48,279 nucleotides of DNA from IMG/VR virus record IMGVR_UViG_3300031576_000076, positions 1 through 48,279 of that record; one strand, written 5' to 3'. Shown one piece after another: positions 37,806 through 45,078 of the stretch (the stretch's first letter is position 1; each line of letters starts with the position of its first letter). Below the pieces are notes generated by a model. The model was given only the letters and a program-made list of their open reading frames with translations, was not told the origin of the DNA and did not search any database. Source of the stretch: a virus. Position numbers and translations under genes: made by a program.

Positions 37806-39506
37806 ATGCCCCAAGAAGACCTCAAGAAGAAGTACCCGATGATCGGGGACCTCCTAGAGGACCTCCCTGCGCCGACCCCCGGCAAGAAGTTGGTCGCCCC
37901 ACCGGAGGGCCCTCCCGACCGTCTCGACGCCATCATGAAGGCCCTTCTCAGCGTCGGTACGGGCGCACTGGGCGGAGCCGCATGGGGAGGGCCAAGCGGA
38001 GCCGCTGCGGGCGCGTTACGAGGTGCATTAACAACTTCCTTACTAGGCACCCTCTTTCCCGAAAGCGTCGCGCAACAAGGCGGGTCGGTCGCCGGGCAAA
38101 ACCTCGCTATGAGCGGACTGCAACGTGCTTTGCCCGGCCCGGCAAAAATGGTGCCGATAAACCTTCTCGCCGGAGCTTTGGGCGCAGGCACAGGCGTCGG
38201 GGCCGCGACGGCCCTGGGCCTCGGCCAACCGGGACAAACGGCGGGCAAAGAAGCCTTGATAGAAGGGGGCCTAACGATGGTGGGAGGCTTTCTTCCCTCT
38301 CTCTTTGCAAAGCAGGCCGCCCGGCAAGGCGCACGGCAAGTAAGCGCCGAAATCCTGGACGAAGCGGCAAAGAAGTTTGGGTTCAACGTGAACAACCTCG
38401 GCGCGGGTCCCATCGACGAAATGGTCCTCGAAAAAACGCAGCAGTTACAAAGTGTTAAAGGTTCTCTCACTAACATCCACGAAGCGGCACGCAACGAAGC
38501 CCGCGTCGAACTGGGCGTCGTAGAAAACGAGATTGTCAGGCTCACCCGCGACATGAAGTTAAAAGGAGGCCAGCACCCCAGTGTCTCCCGCTTCCAAATA
38601 GACGGGCTAAAAATACGCCGCCGGGAACTGAACGACGTTATCAAGAACACCGCCGAGGTGGTACAAACGCCCCAAACGTCCCAGTTACTTCAAGAGCACC
38701 AAAAACTCAAGTTCGACATTGGAAACCTTCAGGCGGTGGGCAGAGAGTTCGGCAAGGCCCCCAAGCGGCCTACCAGTTGGATCGCCCGCGAGTTTAGCGA
38801 TATCGACGCCTTCACGAAGACGGTCGGAAGCATGACCGAACCGCAGCAAAAAGATTACGTCAACCTCTATTTCCGGCGCCAGGTCATCGACGCCGCCACC
38901 GAAGTCCAAAAGGACGGCTCCCGCGTTTTGGACGCCCAAAACGTGGTAAAAAAGCTGCAAGAGGCCACGCCGTACTTGGAAAGGTTATCGGAGAACGTCA
39001 CCAGGCCCGTCAAAGACTTCGCCAAAATAATGGGCCAGTTCGACCCGGTGTTGGGCAACATGCCCATGTTTTCCCGGCAGTTTCTCGACTACGTTCAGAA
39101 GCGGGCGGCGTTCCGGCTCATCATCGGGGGATCGCCTGTGGCAGGGGGCGTGGTCGGGGGCAGCGTTACCGGCCTCGCTTATGGAGCGGGAGCGGCAATC
39201 GCCCTCGTTCCCATCGGCCACGTGATGCATCTGCTGTTCAACCCTAAGACAAGCTCCTTGGTCATGAAAGTAATGGGCCCCGCCTCGCTCGCCACCAGTC
39301 AGCAAAAGGGCAAAGCCGCCATTCTTTCCGTGGGAAAGATGCAAGAATGGTCGAACGACGCCCGCGAACTAGTTCGGCTCGTCACAGAGAAAGTGAAAGA
39401 GGACGGCGGCCAAGTAAGCGTAGTCAACGGCGTTGTGGAAATCCCCGAAACGGGAGAAGAAGCCCCAAGCCCCCAAGCCCGCCTCGGTCAATTCTTAGGC
39501 CGATGA
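37806..39506 (+). CDS. Putative internal virion/ejection protein C, 566 aa
   Basis: Two Gly/Ala-rich hydrophobic regions (LLSVGTGALGGAAWGGPSGA at ~47-66; VGGSVTGLAYGAGAAIALVP at ~445-464) look membrane-active, separated by a helical, coiled-coil middle. This layout fits ejection proteins that form a channel through the envelope. It is the last rightward gene and overlaps the convergent secreted-protein gene by 19 nt. Confidence 0.6.
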   Translation: MPQEDLKKKYPMIGDLLEDLPAPTPGKKLVAPPEGPPDRLDAIMKALLSVGTGALGGAAWGGPSGAAAGALRGALTTSLLGTLFPESVAQQGGSVAGQNLAMSGLQRALPGPAKMVPINLLAGALGAGTGVGAATALGLGQPGQTAGKEALIEGGLTMVGGFLPSLFAKQAARQGARQVSAEILDEAAKKFGFNVNNLGAGPIDEMVLEKTQQLQSVKGSLTNIHEAARNEARVELGVVENEIVRLTRDMKLKGGQHPSVSRFQIDGLKIRRRELNDVIKNTAEVVQTPQTSQLLQEHQKLKFDIGNLQAVGREFGKAPKRPTSWIAREFSDIDAFTKTVGSMTEPQQKDYVNLYFRRQVIDAATEVQKDGSRVLDAQNVVKKLQEATPYLERLSENVTRPVKDFAKIMGQFDPVLGNMPMFSRQFLDYVQKRAAFRLIIGGSPVAGGVVGGSVTGLAYGAGAAIALVPIGHVMHLLFNPKTSSLVMKVMGPASLATSQQKGKAAILSVGKMQEWSNDARELVRLVTEKVKEDGGQVSVVNGVVEIPETGEEAPSPQARLGQFLGR

Positions 39507-40063
39507 TCGACAATCTTGTCCCGGCGCAGAGGGGCGTCCCACCACCAGTGATAGGACGCGGCCCCGTACTCGAAAGCGCCGTAATTCATTCGCATTACAA
39601 GCGCCCAGTCATCTTGTGCCAATCGCACTTGCGCGTTCGGGCAAGCGACCTCCCCCTCTTTCGACACCGCGATCATTTTCCTTCCCTCAGCCGCTATGTA
39701 CATTTCGTGCGGCGGCTCGTTCATAATTTCCACCAACTCCACGCGCACGCTGCGTAAGACGCAAGTTTCCTCCACCAAGGCCCCCAAGCCGCCCAGGTAC
39801 CGGGAAAGTTCCCGCAGCACTTTGTCCCGCTCGCCCGGATCGTCAAATTCCCTCTTTGCTCCCCGGTACGACATTGTTTCCGCGCCCACATTCACCACGT
39901 AAGTCCCCGACGCCCTGCCCTCCCAGTTGCCTTCGGGCGTCGCCTTCTTCATGGTGAACTGTATCCCCGCAGGCGTCACCACAAGGTTGTTGATTTCCTC
40001 GTCCATCGGGTGCCGGTGCACCACCTGGGCCGCAAATAACAAAGCCAGTAAGAAAGCGATCAT
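39488..40063 (-). CDS. Secreted hypothetical protein, 191 aa
   Basis: Signal peptide MIAFLLALLFAAQVVHRHP. The mature part is a mixed alpha/beta protein with two Cys (ETCVLRS, EVACPN), a central acidic region and a Trp cluster (SYHWWWDAP) near the C-terminus. Last gene of the leftward right-arm operon, separated from peptide deformylase by a large inverted repeat. No family recognised; periplasmic location is expected. Confidence 0.6.
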   Translation of the reverse strand: MIAFLLALLFAAQVVHRHPMDEEINNLVVTPAGIQFTMKKATPEGNWEGRASGTYVVNVGAETMSYRGAKREFDDPGERDKVLRELSRYLGGLGALVEETCVLRSVRVELVEIMNEPPHEMYIAAEGRKMIAVSKEGEVACPNAQVRLAQDDWALVMRMNYGAFEYGAASYHWWWDAPLRRDKIVDHRPKN

Positions 40064-40080
40064 CTCAGTTCTCCTTTAGG

Positions 40081-40163
40081 GGGTGAAGAGCCCGGTTTTT
40101 TCGGGGGACAGCCGCCTTCGGCGGGAGGCCCCGCTGTCCCCCGAAAAACCGGGCCTCTGCCCC
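40081..40163. repeat. Palindromic repeat family, copies D and D2 as a complete inverted repeat
   Basis: Arms 40090-40112 and 40133-40154 pair almost perfectly (one-base bulge in the T/A run). They enclose CCGCC-TTC-GGCGG and are flanked by GGGGTGAAGA and CTCTGCCCCG. This is the most complete single unit of the family. It lies between two leftward genes and could act as a transcript-ending hairpin, though the T-run is inside the stem. Confidence 0.8.
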
Positions 40164-40175
40164 GACCCACACGCC

Positions 40176-40766
40176 TCATGCGACGAACCTTGTGGGCCGC
40201 CAGAGGCCGCGGCGTTTGATCTTGGAGATGCGCTCGAAGGCCAAGTAACGGGCGGCCGGACCGGCCCGGTCCAGGAAGAAAACGCCGTTAAGGTGGTCTA
40301 CCTCGTGTTGGACGATGCGGGCTTGCATCGATCTCAGTTTAATCGAAACGGTCTCGCCTGTCAACTCTCTCCCGTGCAGGACGACGTTGGTGGGGCGCGG
40401 GACGCGGGCGCGGGTCCCAGGTATGGAAAGGCAGGCTTCGTAGTCGTTCGAGTGTTCGATGGGCGGGGGAAAGGTTAAGACGGGGTTGGCGATGACGGTG
40501 GCTATACTGTCGTCCTGCTCCCATGCGAAGAGGCGCTTGAAGAGGCCCACTTGGGGGGCCGCCAGACCGACGCCGCGCAGGAGGCGCATGGCGCGTTTCA
40601 GTTGGTCGCCCTGCTCGATCAGGATGGGGGAGCCGAAGTCCTCTTCGGCGATCTCCAAGCAGGGGTCCTTGGCTGCAAGGTCGTCGTAAAGAAGGAGGGT
40701 CATCTCGTCGCCTTCGGGCGCGCGGGGGGGGGGGATCGGCAGGCGTCGTAATGACGGCAGGATCAT
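40176..40766 (-). CDS. def: Peptide deformylase, 196 aa
   Basis: Removes the formyl group from N-terminal Met of new proteins. All three motifs are present: GVGLAAPQ (65-72), EACLS (110-114, metal-binding C112) and HEVDH (154-158, metal ligands H154 and H158, catalytic E155). EACLS replaces the more usual EGCLS. ATG 40766 follows the upstream gene's stop with AAAGGA ahead; an in-frame ATG at 40703 (AAGG upstream) would remove a Pro-rich leader encoded across an 11-base C/G run (40724-40734). Phage-encoded deformylases are known and are thought to support viral protein maturation. Confidence 0.9.
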   Translation of the reverse strand: MILPSLRRLPIPPPRAPEGDEMTLLLYDDLAAKDPCLEIAEEDFGSPILIEQGDQLKRAMRLLRGVGLAAPQVGLFKRLFAWEQDDSIATVIANPVLTFPPPIEHSNDYEACLSIPGTRARVPRPTNVVLHGRELTGETVSIKLRSMQARIVQHEVDHLNGVFFLDRAGPAARYLAFERISKIKRRGLWRPTRFVA

Positions 40767-40961
40767 TCATCCTTTCTTCGTCCAATGCAGACAACAAAAG
40801 TCTTTGCCGACGTAGAACTCCTCATGTGTATCAAGTATGACGCGATCCCATCGTTCGGGGACAAAAGTCTTTTGGCATTTCCCGAATTGGTATACGTAGT
40901 CTTCGTCGGGCTCGCGGTCGTAGAACACGCAGGACTCGCAGGTCTTCTTCGTGATTTTCAT
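40767..40961 (-). CDS. Small Cys-rich protein, 64 aa
   Basis: Cys at 8, 11, 29, 56 and 57 plus H59 (TCESCVFYD ... FGKCQKTF ... DFCCLHW) form a probable zinc- or iron-sulfur-binding site. The internal ATG at 40961 was preferred over the long frame to 41120, whose first half is antisense-like Arg-rich sequence overlapping the next gene. It is 2 nt from the membrane-protein gene upstream. Function unknown. Confidence 0.6.
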   Translation of the reverse strand: MKITKKTCESCVFYDREPDEDYVYQFGKCQKTFVPERWDRVILDTHEEFYVGKDFCCLHWTKKG

Positions 40962-40963
40962 GT

Positions 40964-41269
40964 TCACTTTCGTCGCAATAGCAAGAAAGGGCCAAACCCG
41001 AAAGTGCGGCTGGCGATAATTCGTCCGCTCTCCACAGTGGCGTCGAGATAACCTAAAGCGTAGGCGGTTTGGGGGCTCATCGGAGGCTCGTCGGCGTACT
41101 CTTGTCGGCGGCTCTGCCATGAACGATAGGCGTCTTCCAAGATGCTGTCCATGGTGTCGGCCTGCTGTTTAGGCGGGACCTTGGCGTGCCGTTGATAGTA
41201 GTCGTAGCCATAACCAAGAAGGGCGAAGAGGACGAAAAGGGCGAGTAAGAAAAAAGTGGTGTGGGTCAT
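40964..41269 (-). CDS. Membrane-anchored hypothetical protein, 101 aa
   Basis: N-terminal transmembrane helix (FFLLALFVLFALLGYGYDYY, ~6-25), then a basic/acidic soluble region (YRSWQSRRQEYADEPPMSPQ). Single-pass with a cytoplasmic or periplasmic tail of ~75 residues. Begins 1 nt from the end of the ATPase gene. Function unknown; it may tether replication proteins to the membrane, which is inference. Confidence 0.6.
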   Translation of the reverse strand: MTHTTFFLLALFVLFALLGYGYDYYQRHAKVPPKQQADTMDSILEDAYRSWQSRRQEYADEPPMSPQTAYALGYLDATVESGRIIASRTFGFGPFLLLRRK

Positions 41270-41270
41270 T

Positions 41271-42092
41271 CTAGTGTCCTTTCCTGACCGAGGCTTCGTA
41301 GACGACGCGGAGGTCTTGGTTACGGTTGACGGTAAGGATGAGGTCTTCTTCGGGCATCCCGCCGTGGCGGTTGGGCCCCCACCGCGTGCGGAGTTTCCAA
41401 GCTTCGTGGCCGAGGCGCAGCGAATCGGTGCGGTGCATGGTCACCAAGGAGTCCATGTCGTTGTAGAACTGGGAAGCGCCCCGGAAGTTGTAAGGGGATA
41501 AAAGGTCGAAGTTGCTGCCCGGCTCTCGCAGGGGCTTGCCGAAGTGGTGCGAGGCGACCACGGAGAGTTCGAGGTCGGCGAAGTCCTTAATGAGCCGGTC
41601 GATGTGACGCCACAAGATGGTGACGGACTGGTTGGAGTTGTCGTCCTGGGTGTGCATTTTGCCGAAGGGATCAAGGAACACGACGGCGGGGCGCACTTGG
41701 GCGACCGCTTCCCACAGGCGTTTGCGGCCCTGGGGTGAGTCCAGTTGCAGTTCGGGGTCCTTGGAAATGTACCAGAGGTTGTCCATGTGGGCGCGCTCTA
41801 CGTCATGGAACAACAGGCGGGACCGTTCTTGCAGACCGATCTCGCCGAGTTCTTGTTCGATAATGAGGACGCGAACCGGCGTGGGACAGCGGAACAGGGT
41901 GTAGCCGAAGAGAGTCGCGCCCGTCGCCAGCGCGAGCGCCATGTTCAGCATGACCATCGACTTTCCGGTCTTGGCGAGACCGCCGAACAAGAGCTTGCCT
42001 CCTTTTGGCAGGACCGCCGGTTCGATCCAGGCGCGTTGGATGGGCAGGTCGCGTTCGATGAGGGACACCAGTGGTTGGGCGTATGCGGCCAC
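41271..42092 (-). CDS. RepA/DnaB-type AAA ATPase (AAA_25), 273 aa
   Basis: RecA-fold ATPase: Walker A GGLAKTGKS (37-45), Walker B VVFLDPFGK (137-145) and the sensor-like VVASHHFGKP segment. The layout matches AAA_25/RepA-type helicases or loaders used by plasmids and phages in replication. It is the only helicase-like gene in the window and follows the Nmad1-like gene, downstream of the polymerase genes. No primase domain is fused. Confidence 0.8.
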   Translation of the reverse strand: MAAYAQPLVSLIERDLPIQRAWIEPAVLPKGGKLLFGGLAKTGKSMVMLNMALALATGATLFGYTLFRCPTPVRVLIIEQELGEIGLQERSRLLFHDVERAHMDNLWYISKDPELQLDSPQGRKRLWEAVAQVRPAVVFLDPFGKMHTQDDNSNQSVTILWRHIDRLIKDFADLELSVVASHHFGKPLREPGSNFDLLSPYNFRGASQFYNDMDSLVTMHRTDSLRLGHEAWKLRTRWGPNRHGGMPEEDLILTVNRNQDLRVVYEASVRKGH

Positions 42093-42143
42093 GCGACGAA
42101 ACCTCCATGGAAAAACATTACTTTCGCGTTGTCAACACTTTGT

Positions 42144-42554
42144 TCAACGGCGGAGGCCCAAAATGGCGAGCAGTTTGTCCCCTTTTCCCTTACCTGTAGC
42201 GTCCGAGGCGGGGGGAGATGCTGCGTTGCTTGCAGCGGCTAGTTCTTGCTCCTGTTTCTTTTCTCGTACTAAGCCGAGCAGGAGCATGAGGTAGTTCTGG
42301 GCGTCGGTGATGCGTTCCTCGATGGGTTCGCTTTCCAGTTGGCCGATCGAGACAAAGCGCTCGATGGCCATGATGTGCTTGCCAAAGTAGACGCCCCACA
42401 CTTTCCAAGGCGTTAGGCCGTTGCGGAAACCGACCGCCTTGAAGTTGGCTAGGGCATCTTCGTCGCCCCGGTAGTCTTTTCCCTTGGCGTCGAGAACCAC
42501 GAGCATGTGGTCGCATTGGTCTTCGACAAGTTGCTCGAAATCTTGGAGTGTCAT
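42144..42554 (-). CDS. Nucleotide modification-associated domain 1 (DUF1599-like) protein, 136 aa
   Basis: The pattern AKGKDYRGDEDALANFKAVG, then GVYFGKHIMAIERFV and EERITDAQNYLMLLLGLV, fits the DUF1599/Nmad1 family of phage and bacterial proteins linked by context to modified nucleotides. The C-terminal ~35 residues are low-complexity Ala/Gly/Lys. Next to the deoxyribosyltransferase-like gene, it suggests nucleotide-pool remodelling, but no catalytic activity can be read from the sequence. Confidence 0.65.
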   Translation of the reverse strand: MTLQDFEQLVEDQCDHMLVVLDAKGKDYRGDEDALANFKAVGFRNGLTPWKVWGVYFGKHIMAIERFVSIGQLESEPIEERITDAQNYLMLLLGLVREKKQEQELAAASNAASPPASDATGKGKGDKLLAILGLRR

Positions 42555-42570
42555 TGGGTTTCTTTCTCCC

Positions 42571-43140
42571 TCAACCCTTTTTCGCCGGGACTATCAGAAG
42601 CTCCCCCCACTCCAGAAGCGCCCGCAAAGACTGTTCGCTCTGGGCGAAGAGAGTGTGCGGCAAAGCGAAAAAGACGGTGCGAGGCTTTGGGCCGAAGATC
42701 AAGCGCGGCTTGCCCTTGGCGATGGCGTAGCCGTATTCGATGAACTGGCCCCCGGTTCGCGTCTCGGTTTCGCGGGTGTTCAAAAGCAGCACGTCGGCCC
42801 GGTCTATATCCTCCAGGTCGCGTAGGGCTTTGAAGGCGAAGTTAACGCCATCAGCGTTTTCCTGCGCCGAATCGTTGAGCCAGCGGGACGTTACTTCGTG
42901 GCCCCACGCCTCGATTTTACGGGCGAGAATCTGAGCTTCATCCTGGTCAACGAAGCGCGCCGCCAAGTAGATTTTCATGCTCCCTCCAACGAAGCGGGAC
43001 GCGGCGTCCTCTTCGGAAATCAGCAACGACCAGCACCCCACATCGTCGGGGCCGTCGTCCTCGACCAAAGGAAGATAGGGCGCTTCGGGGTCGTAATGAG
43101 CCAACCAAACACGCGTCTTCATCAGTTCGCCGTGTGTCAT
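42571..43140 (-). CDS. Nucleoside 2-deoxyribosyltransferase-like protein, 189 aa
   Basis: From residue 55 the sequence MKIYLAARFVDQDEAQILAR ... DLEDIDRADVLLLNTRE ... TGGQFIEYGYAIAKGKPRLI matches the deoxyribosyltransferase fold, which exchanges bases on deoxynucleosides or hydrolyses dNMPs. The catalytic Glu is probably in FIEYG. The N-terminal 54 residues are a separate extension. ATG 42978 has a much stronger site (GGAGGGAGC), so the core may also be made alone. ATG 43140 overlaps the micro-gene stop and has AGGAA. Confidence 0.7.
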   Translation of the reverse strand: MTHGELMKTRVWLAHYDPEAPYLPLVEDDGPDDVGCWSLLISEEDAASRFVGGSMKIYLAARFVDQDEAQILARKIEAWGHEVTSRWLNDSAQENADGVNFAFKALRDLEDIDRADVLLLNTRETETRTGGQFIEYGYAIAKGKPRLIFGPKPRTVFFALPHTLFAQSEQSLRALLEWGELLIVPAKKG

Positions 43141-43241
43141 GTTCGATTCCTAGCGGCCTTCTTCGCTTTGTCACCCGATGCCGCCTTAGTGGCCTCTTCC
43201 GCTTGAGTGACGAGGGAAGCGCACGGTTTCGCCTTCTTCAT
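43137..43241 (-). CDS. Micro-protein, 34 aa, Lys/Ala-rich
   Basis: ATG 43241 with GGAAGGGAG 7 nt upstream; the stop overlaps the next ATG (ATGA). The product MKKAKPCASLVTQAEEATKA continues as a basic Ala/Lys helix ending ARNRT. Short basic peptides of this kind can bind nucleic acid. Function unknown; the ribosome-binding site and coupling support real translation. Confidence 0.55.
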   Translation of the reverse strand: MKKAKPCASLVTQAEEATKAASGDKAKKAARNRT

Positions 43242-43267
43242 TTTGGTCTCCCTTCCAATCCGGGTCC

Positions 43268-43945
43268 CTAGATGCTTTGGGCCTTGGGGGCTCCATATTC
43301 GTGGACGCAGTCGTAGAGCTTCTCCAAGTCTCGCACGTCGCGGCGGTTGTGGTCAAGTATCCACTTGAGGGCCTTTTCGTTGCCCCGTGAGGCCGCCCGC
43401 CAATAGGCCCCGTTGATGTGCGTCTTCTCCGTTCGGCCTAGCAGGACGCGGCAGGCGTTCTCCTGCCGGTTCGATGAGAGGGAGAAGCGGTTGCGAACGA
43501 GGAAGTAGATGTCTTGGTGCGTGATCTCGGCATATTTGGGGTAAGGGACGCCGTTGATGACGGCGCGGGTCCGCATGAACTTCATGTCGAAGCCGACGCC
43601 GTAGAACGACACCACCCGGTCGAAGCGGCGAAGGTCCTGGACCAAGGCTTCGATGAGGTTCTTGTCCTCTTTGCCGATGGCAGACTGCTCGATGTCGTCC
43701 TGGGTGAGACGGTTCTGCCAAATCTTGCCCCCGTGCTCCTTGATGCAGTAGGAGAGCAGGAAGCCGAAGTCGGCCCGCAGGTTCGACGCCTCGATGTCGA
43801 GGAATCCCAAGCGGTCGTTCTGGGGCTGTTCCTTGAGATAACACTGGTAATGGACGAGGTACGGCTGGCGGTGTTGGCAGTAGTGGTTGGTGAGCCACAC
43901 CAAGTGTTGCTTCTTCAGGCGTGCGACAGGAGCGACCATGGTCAA
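43268..43945 (-). CDS. RNase H-like exonuclease (RNase_H_2/YprB-type), 225 aa
   Basis: GFLDIEASN gives D50 and E52, VVSFYGVGFDMKFMRTR the next acidic position, and HNRRDVRDLEKLYD (D203, D206) the final acidic residues of a DEDD exonuclease-type fold. Probably a 3'-5' exonuclease or Holliday/RNA-DNA nuclease used in replication or DNA degradation. It is the second DEDD-type nuclease in the window. Its ATG overlaps the stop of the upstream gene, as typical in this operon. Confidence 0.7.
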   Translation of the reverse strand: MTMVAPVARLKKQHLVWLTNHYCQHRQPYLVHYQCYLKEQPQNDRLGFLDIEASNLRADFGFLLSYCIKEHGGKIWQNRLTQDDIEQSAIGKEDKNLIEALVQDLRRFDRVVSFYGVGFDMKFMRTRAVINGVPYPKYAEITHQDIYFLVRNRFSLSSNRQENACRVLLGRTEKTHINGAYWRAASRGNEKALKWILDHNRRDVRDLEKLYDCVHEYGAPKAQSI

Positions 43946-44280
43946 GCGTCTCCTAACAATTGGCGGGCGGTCTCCATCATGGGGAGCGCCTCTTGGGTTT
44001 TCTTGGATTGTACGAAGAGGGCGGCGGCGAGCAGCACGAAGACCAACTCTTCGACGGTAAGCAGGTTCTCATCGACGTGCTCTTCGAGGGGTTCGAGGAC
44101 GGCTTTGGTGTACTCCTTGAGGCCCCGGAGACGCCTCTCTTGTATCTCGCCGGTGCGGGGCCGCCGGGCGAAAACGCAGACGTTGTTGAGCGCCAGCGCC
44201 AGAGCGGCGTCGATGCCGCCAACAATCTCCTGAGGCGAGAATGTCTCGGACAAGCGGGGCTGCTGCTTCTTAACCGGCAC
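43942..44280 (-). CDS. Helical hypothetical protein, 112 aa
   Basis: All-helical protein (GGIDAALALALNNVCVFARR ... VEELVFVLLAAALFVQSKKT); amphipathic with a hydrophobic C-terminal helix. GTG 44280 has AAGGAT ~7 nt upstream. The stop overlaps the nuclease start, so the two may act together. No family recognised. Confidence 0.6.
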   Translation of the reverse strand: MPVKKQQPRLSETFSPQEIVGGIDAALALALNNVCVFARRPRTGEIQERRLRGLKEYTKAVLEPLEEHVDENLLTVEELVFVLLAAALFVQSKKTQEALPMMETARQLLGDA

Positions 44281-44304
44281 GAGGCCATCCTTTTCCGCGA
44301 AGGT

Positions 44305-44541
44305 CTAACTGTTGAAGGGAACGGGCGGGCGGGAGATCGTAACGTTGAGGGAAACGGGCGGGTCTAGTAGACGGTCGGTTTCGATGCTGTGGTAGCGAAG
44401 ATCGTCGTCGGTAAGATAGGGTCGCAACTTCTTGTATTCCTCGGCGCTTTGGTGGAGTTCCCTTGGACGGGTAAAAATCCCCGCTATTTTGTCGTGCACT
44501 AGTAAGAGATGGACGTAGGCGGGGTGCGAAGAGGGGGTCAT
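44305..44541 (-). CDS. Small hypothetical protein, 78 aa
   Basis: Unknown function. MTPSSHPAYVHLLLVHDKIA begins a mixed alpha/beta protein ending in a hydrophobic SRPPVPFNS tail. ATG overlaps the preceding stop (ATGA), which is the main support for the start; no Shine-Dalgarno is clear. Confidence 0.55.
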   Translation of the reverse strand: MTPSSHPAYVHLLLVHDKIAGIFTRPRELHQSAEEYKKLRPYLTDDDLRYHSIETDRLLDPPVSLNVTISRPPVPFNS

Positions 44542-45032
44542 GCTTTGACCATTTCGGGAGCGCCCATATCACGGGCCGATGGTGGGGGAACCACATGCTC
44601 GCCGACGTACTGCAAGTAGGGTTGGAGCGCTTTGAGGACGCGCTCGTAAGTCGCCGGGGAGACGGACGAGTAGGGCCGGGTCATGTAGCGAATCTTGGGA
44701 AGGCCCCATTCGTAGACCGATTCGCCGGAGAGAGTGTCAATTTTCCGGTATAGGATGCAGCCTTCATGGGCGACGCCGTGGGTTTCGCCCCCCTCTTCCC
44801 AGGAGATGGAGAGGGTGAAGCGGCAAAGCCGCCCGGTGCCGCGCTTGGTCTCCGGGAAGGTGAGCTTGGATATGAGGATTTGCGGATGCCGGATGGTGAG
44901 GAGCGAGGGGTCGTCGGAATAGCCGAACGCGGCGGCCTTGTTCCTTGAGAACGACAACTTCTTCACAGCGGCCTTGGACGCACCAGAGGCCCTTGAAGAC
45001 TTGGGGCGGCGGCGCTTTAGGAGAGTGGACAT
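44538..45032 (-). CDS. Hypothetical protein, 164 aa
   Basis: Unknown function. The region LTFPETKRGTGRLCRFTLSI ... GCILYRKIDTLSGESVYEWG looks like a compact beta domain. The first ~23 residues are Arg/Lys/Ser-rich and overlap another candidate ORF. A GTG at 44966 with AAGG 5 nt before (MKKLSFSRNKAAAFG) may be the true start. It is placed just after the DNA polymerase gene in the leftward operon. Confidence 0.6.
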   Translation of the reverse strand: MSTLLKRRRPKSSRASGASKAAVKKLSFSRNKAAAFGYSDDPSLLTIRHPQILISKLTFPETKRGTGRLCRFTLSISWEEGGETHGVAHEGCILYRKIDTLSGESVYEWGLPKIRYMTRPYSSVSPATYERVLKALQPYLQYVGEHVVPPPSARDMGAPEMVKA

Positions 45033-45078
45033 AGAAGATAACGCCGAGCAGGATGGTGAGGAAGGCGGCCAGGATCAA
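44764..45078 (-). CDS. Overlapping candidate gene: membrane protein, up to 104 aa
   Basis: TTG 45078 overlaps the DNA polymerase stop (TTGA) and has GGAG 8 nt upstream. The N-terminus ILAAFLTILLGVIFYV is a convincing transmembrane helix, followed by HSPKAPPPQVFKGLWC and CEEVVVL. The second half is Pro/His/Arg-rich and overlaps the 164-aa gene in another frame, so only the first ~60 residues look genuinely coding. Either the two genes truly overlap or the downstream gene starts later (GTG 44966). Confidence 0.35.
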   Translation of the reverse strand: MILAAFLTILLGVIFYVHSPKAPPPQVFKGLWCVQGRCEEVVVLKEQGRRVRLFRRPLAPHHPASANPHIQAHLPGDQARHRAALPLHPLHLLGRGGRNPRRRP

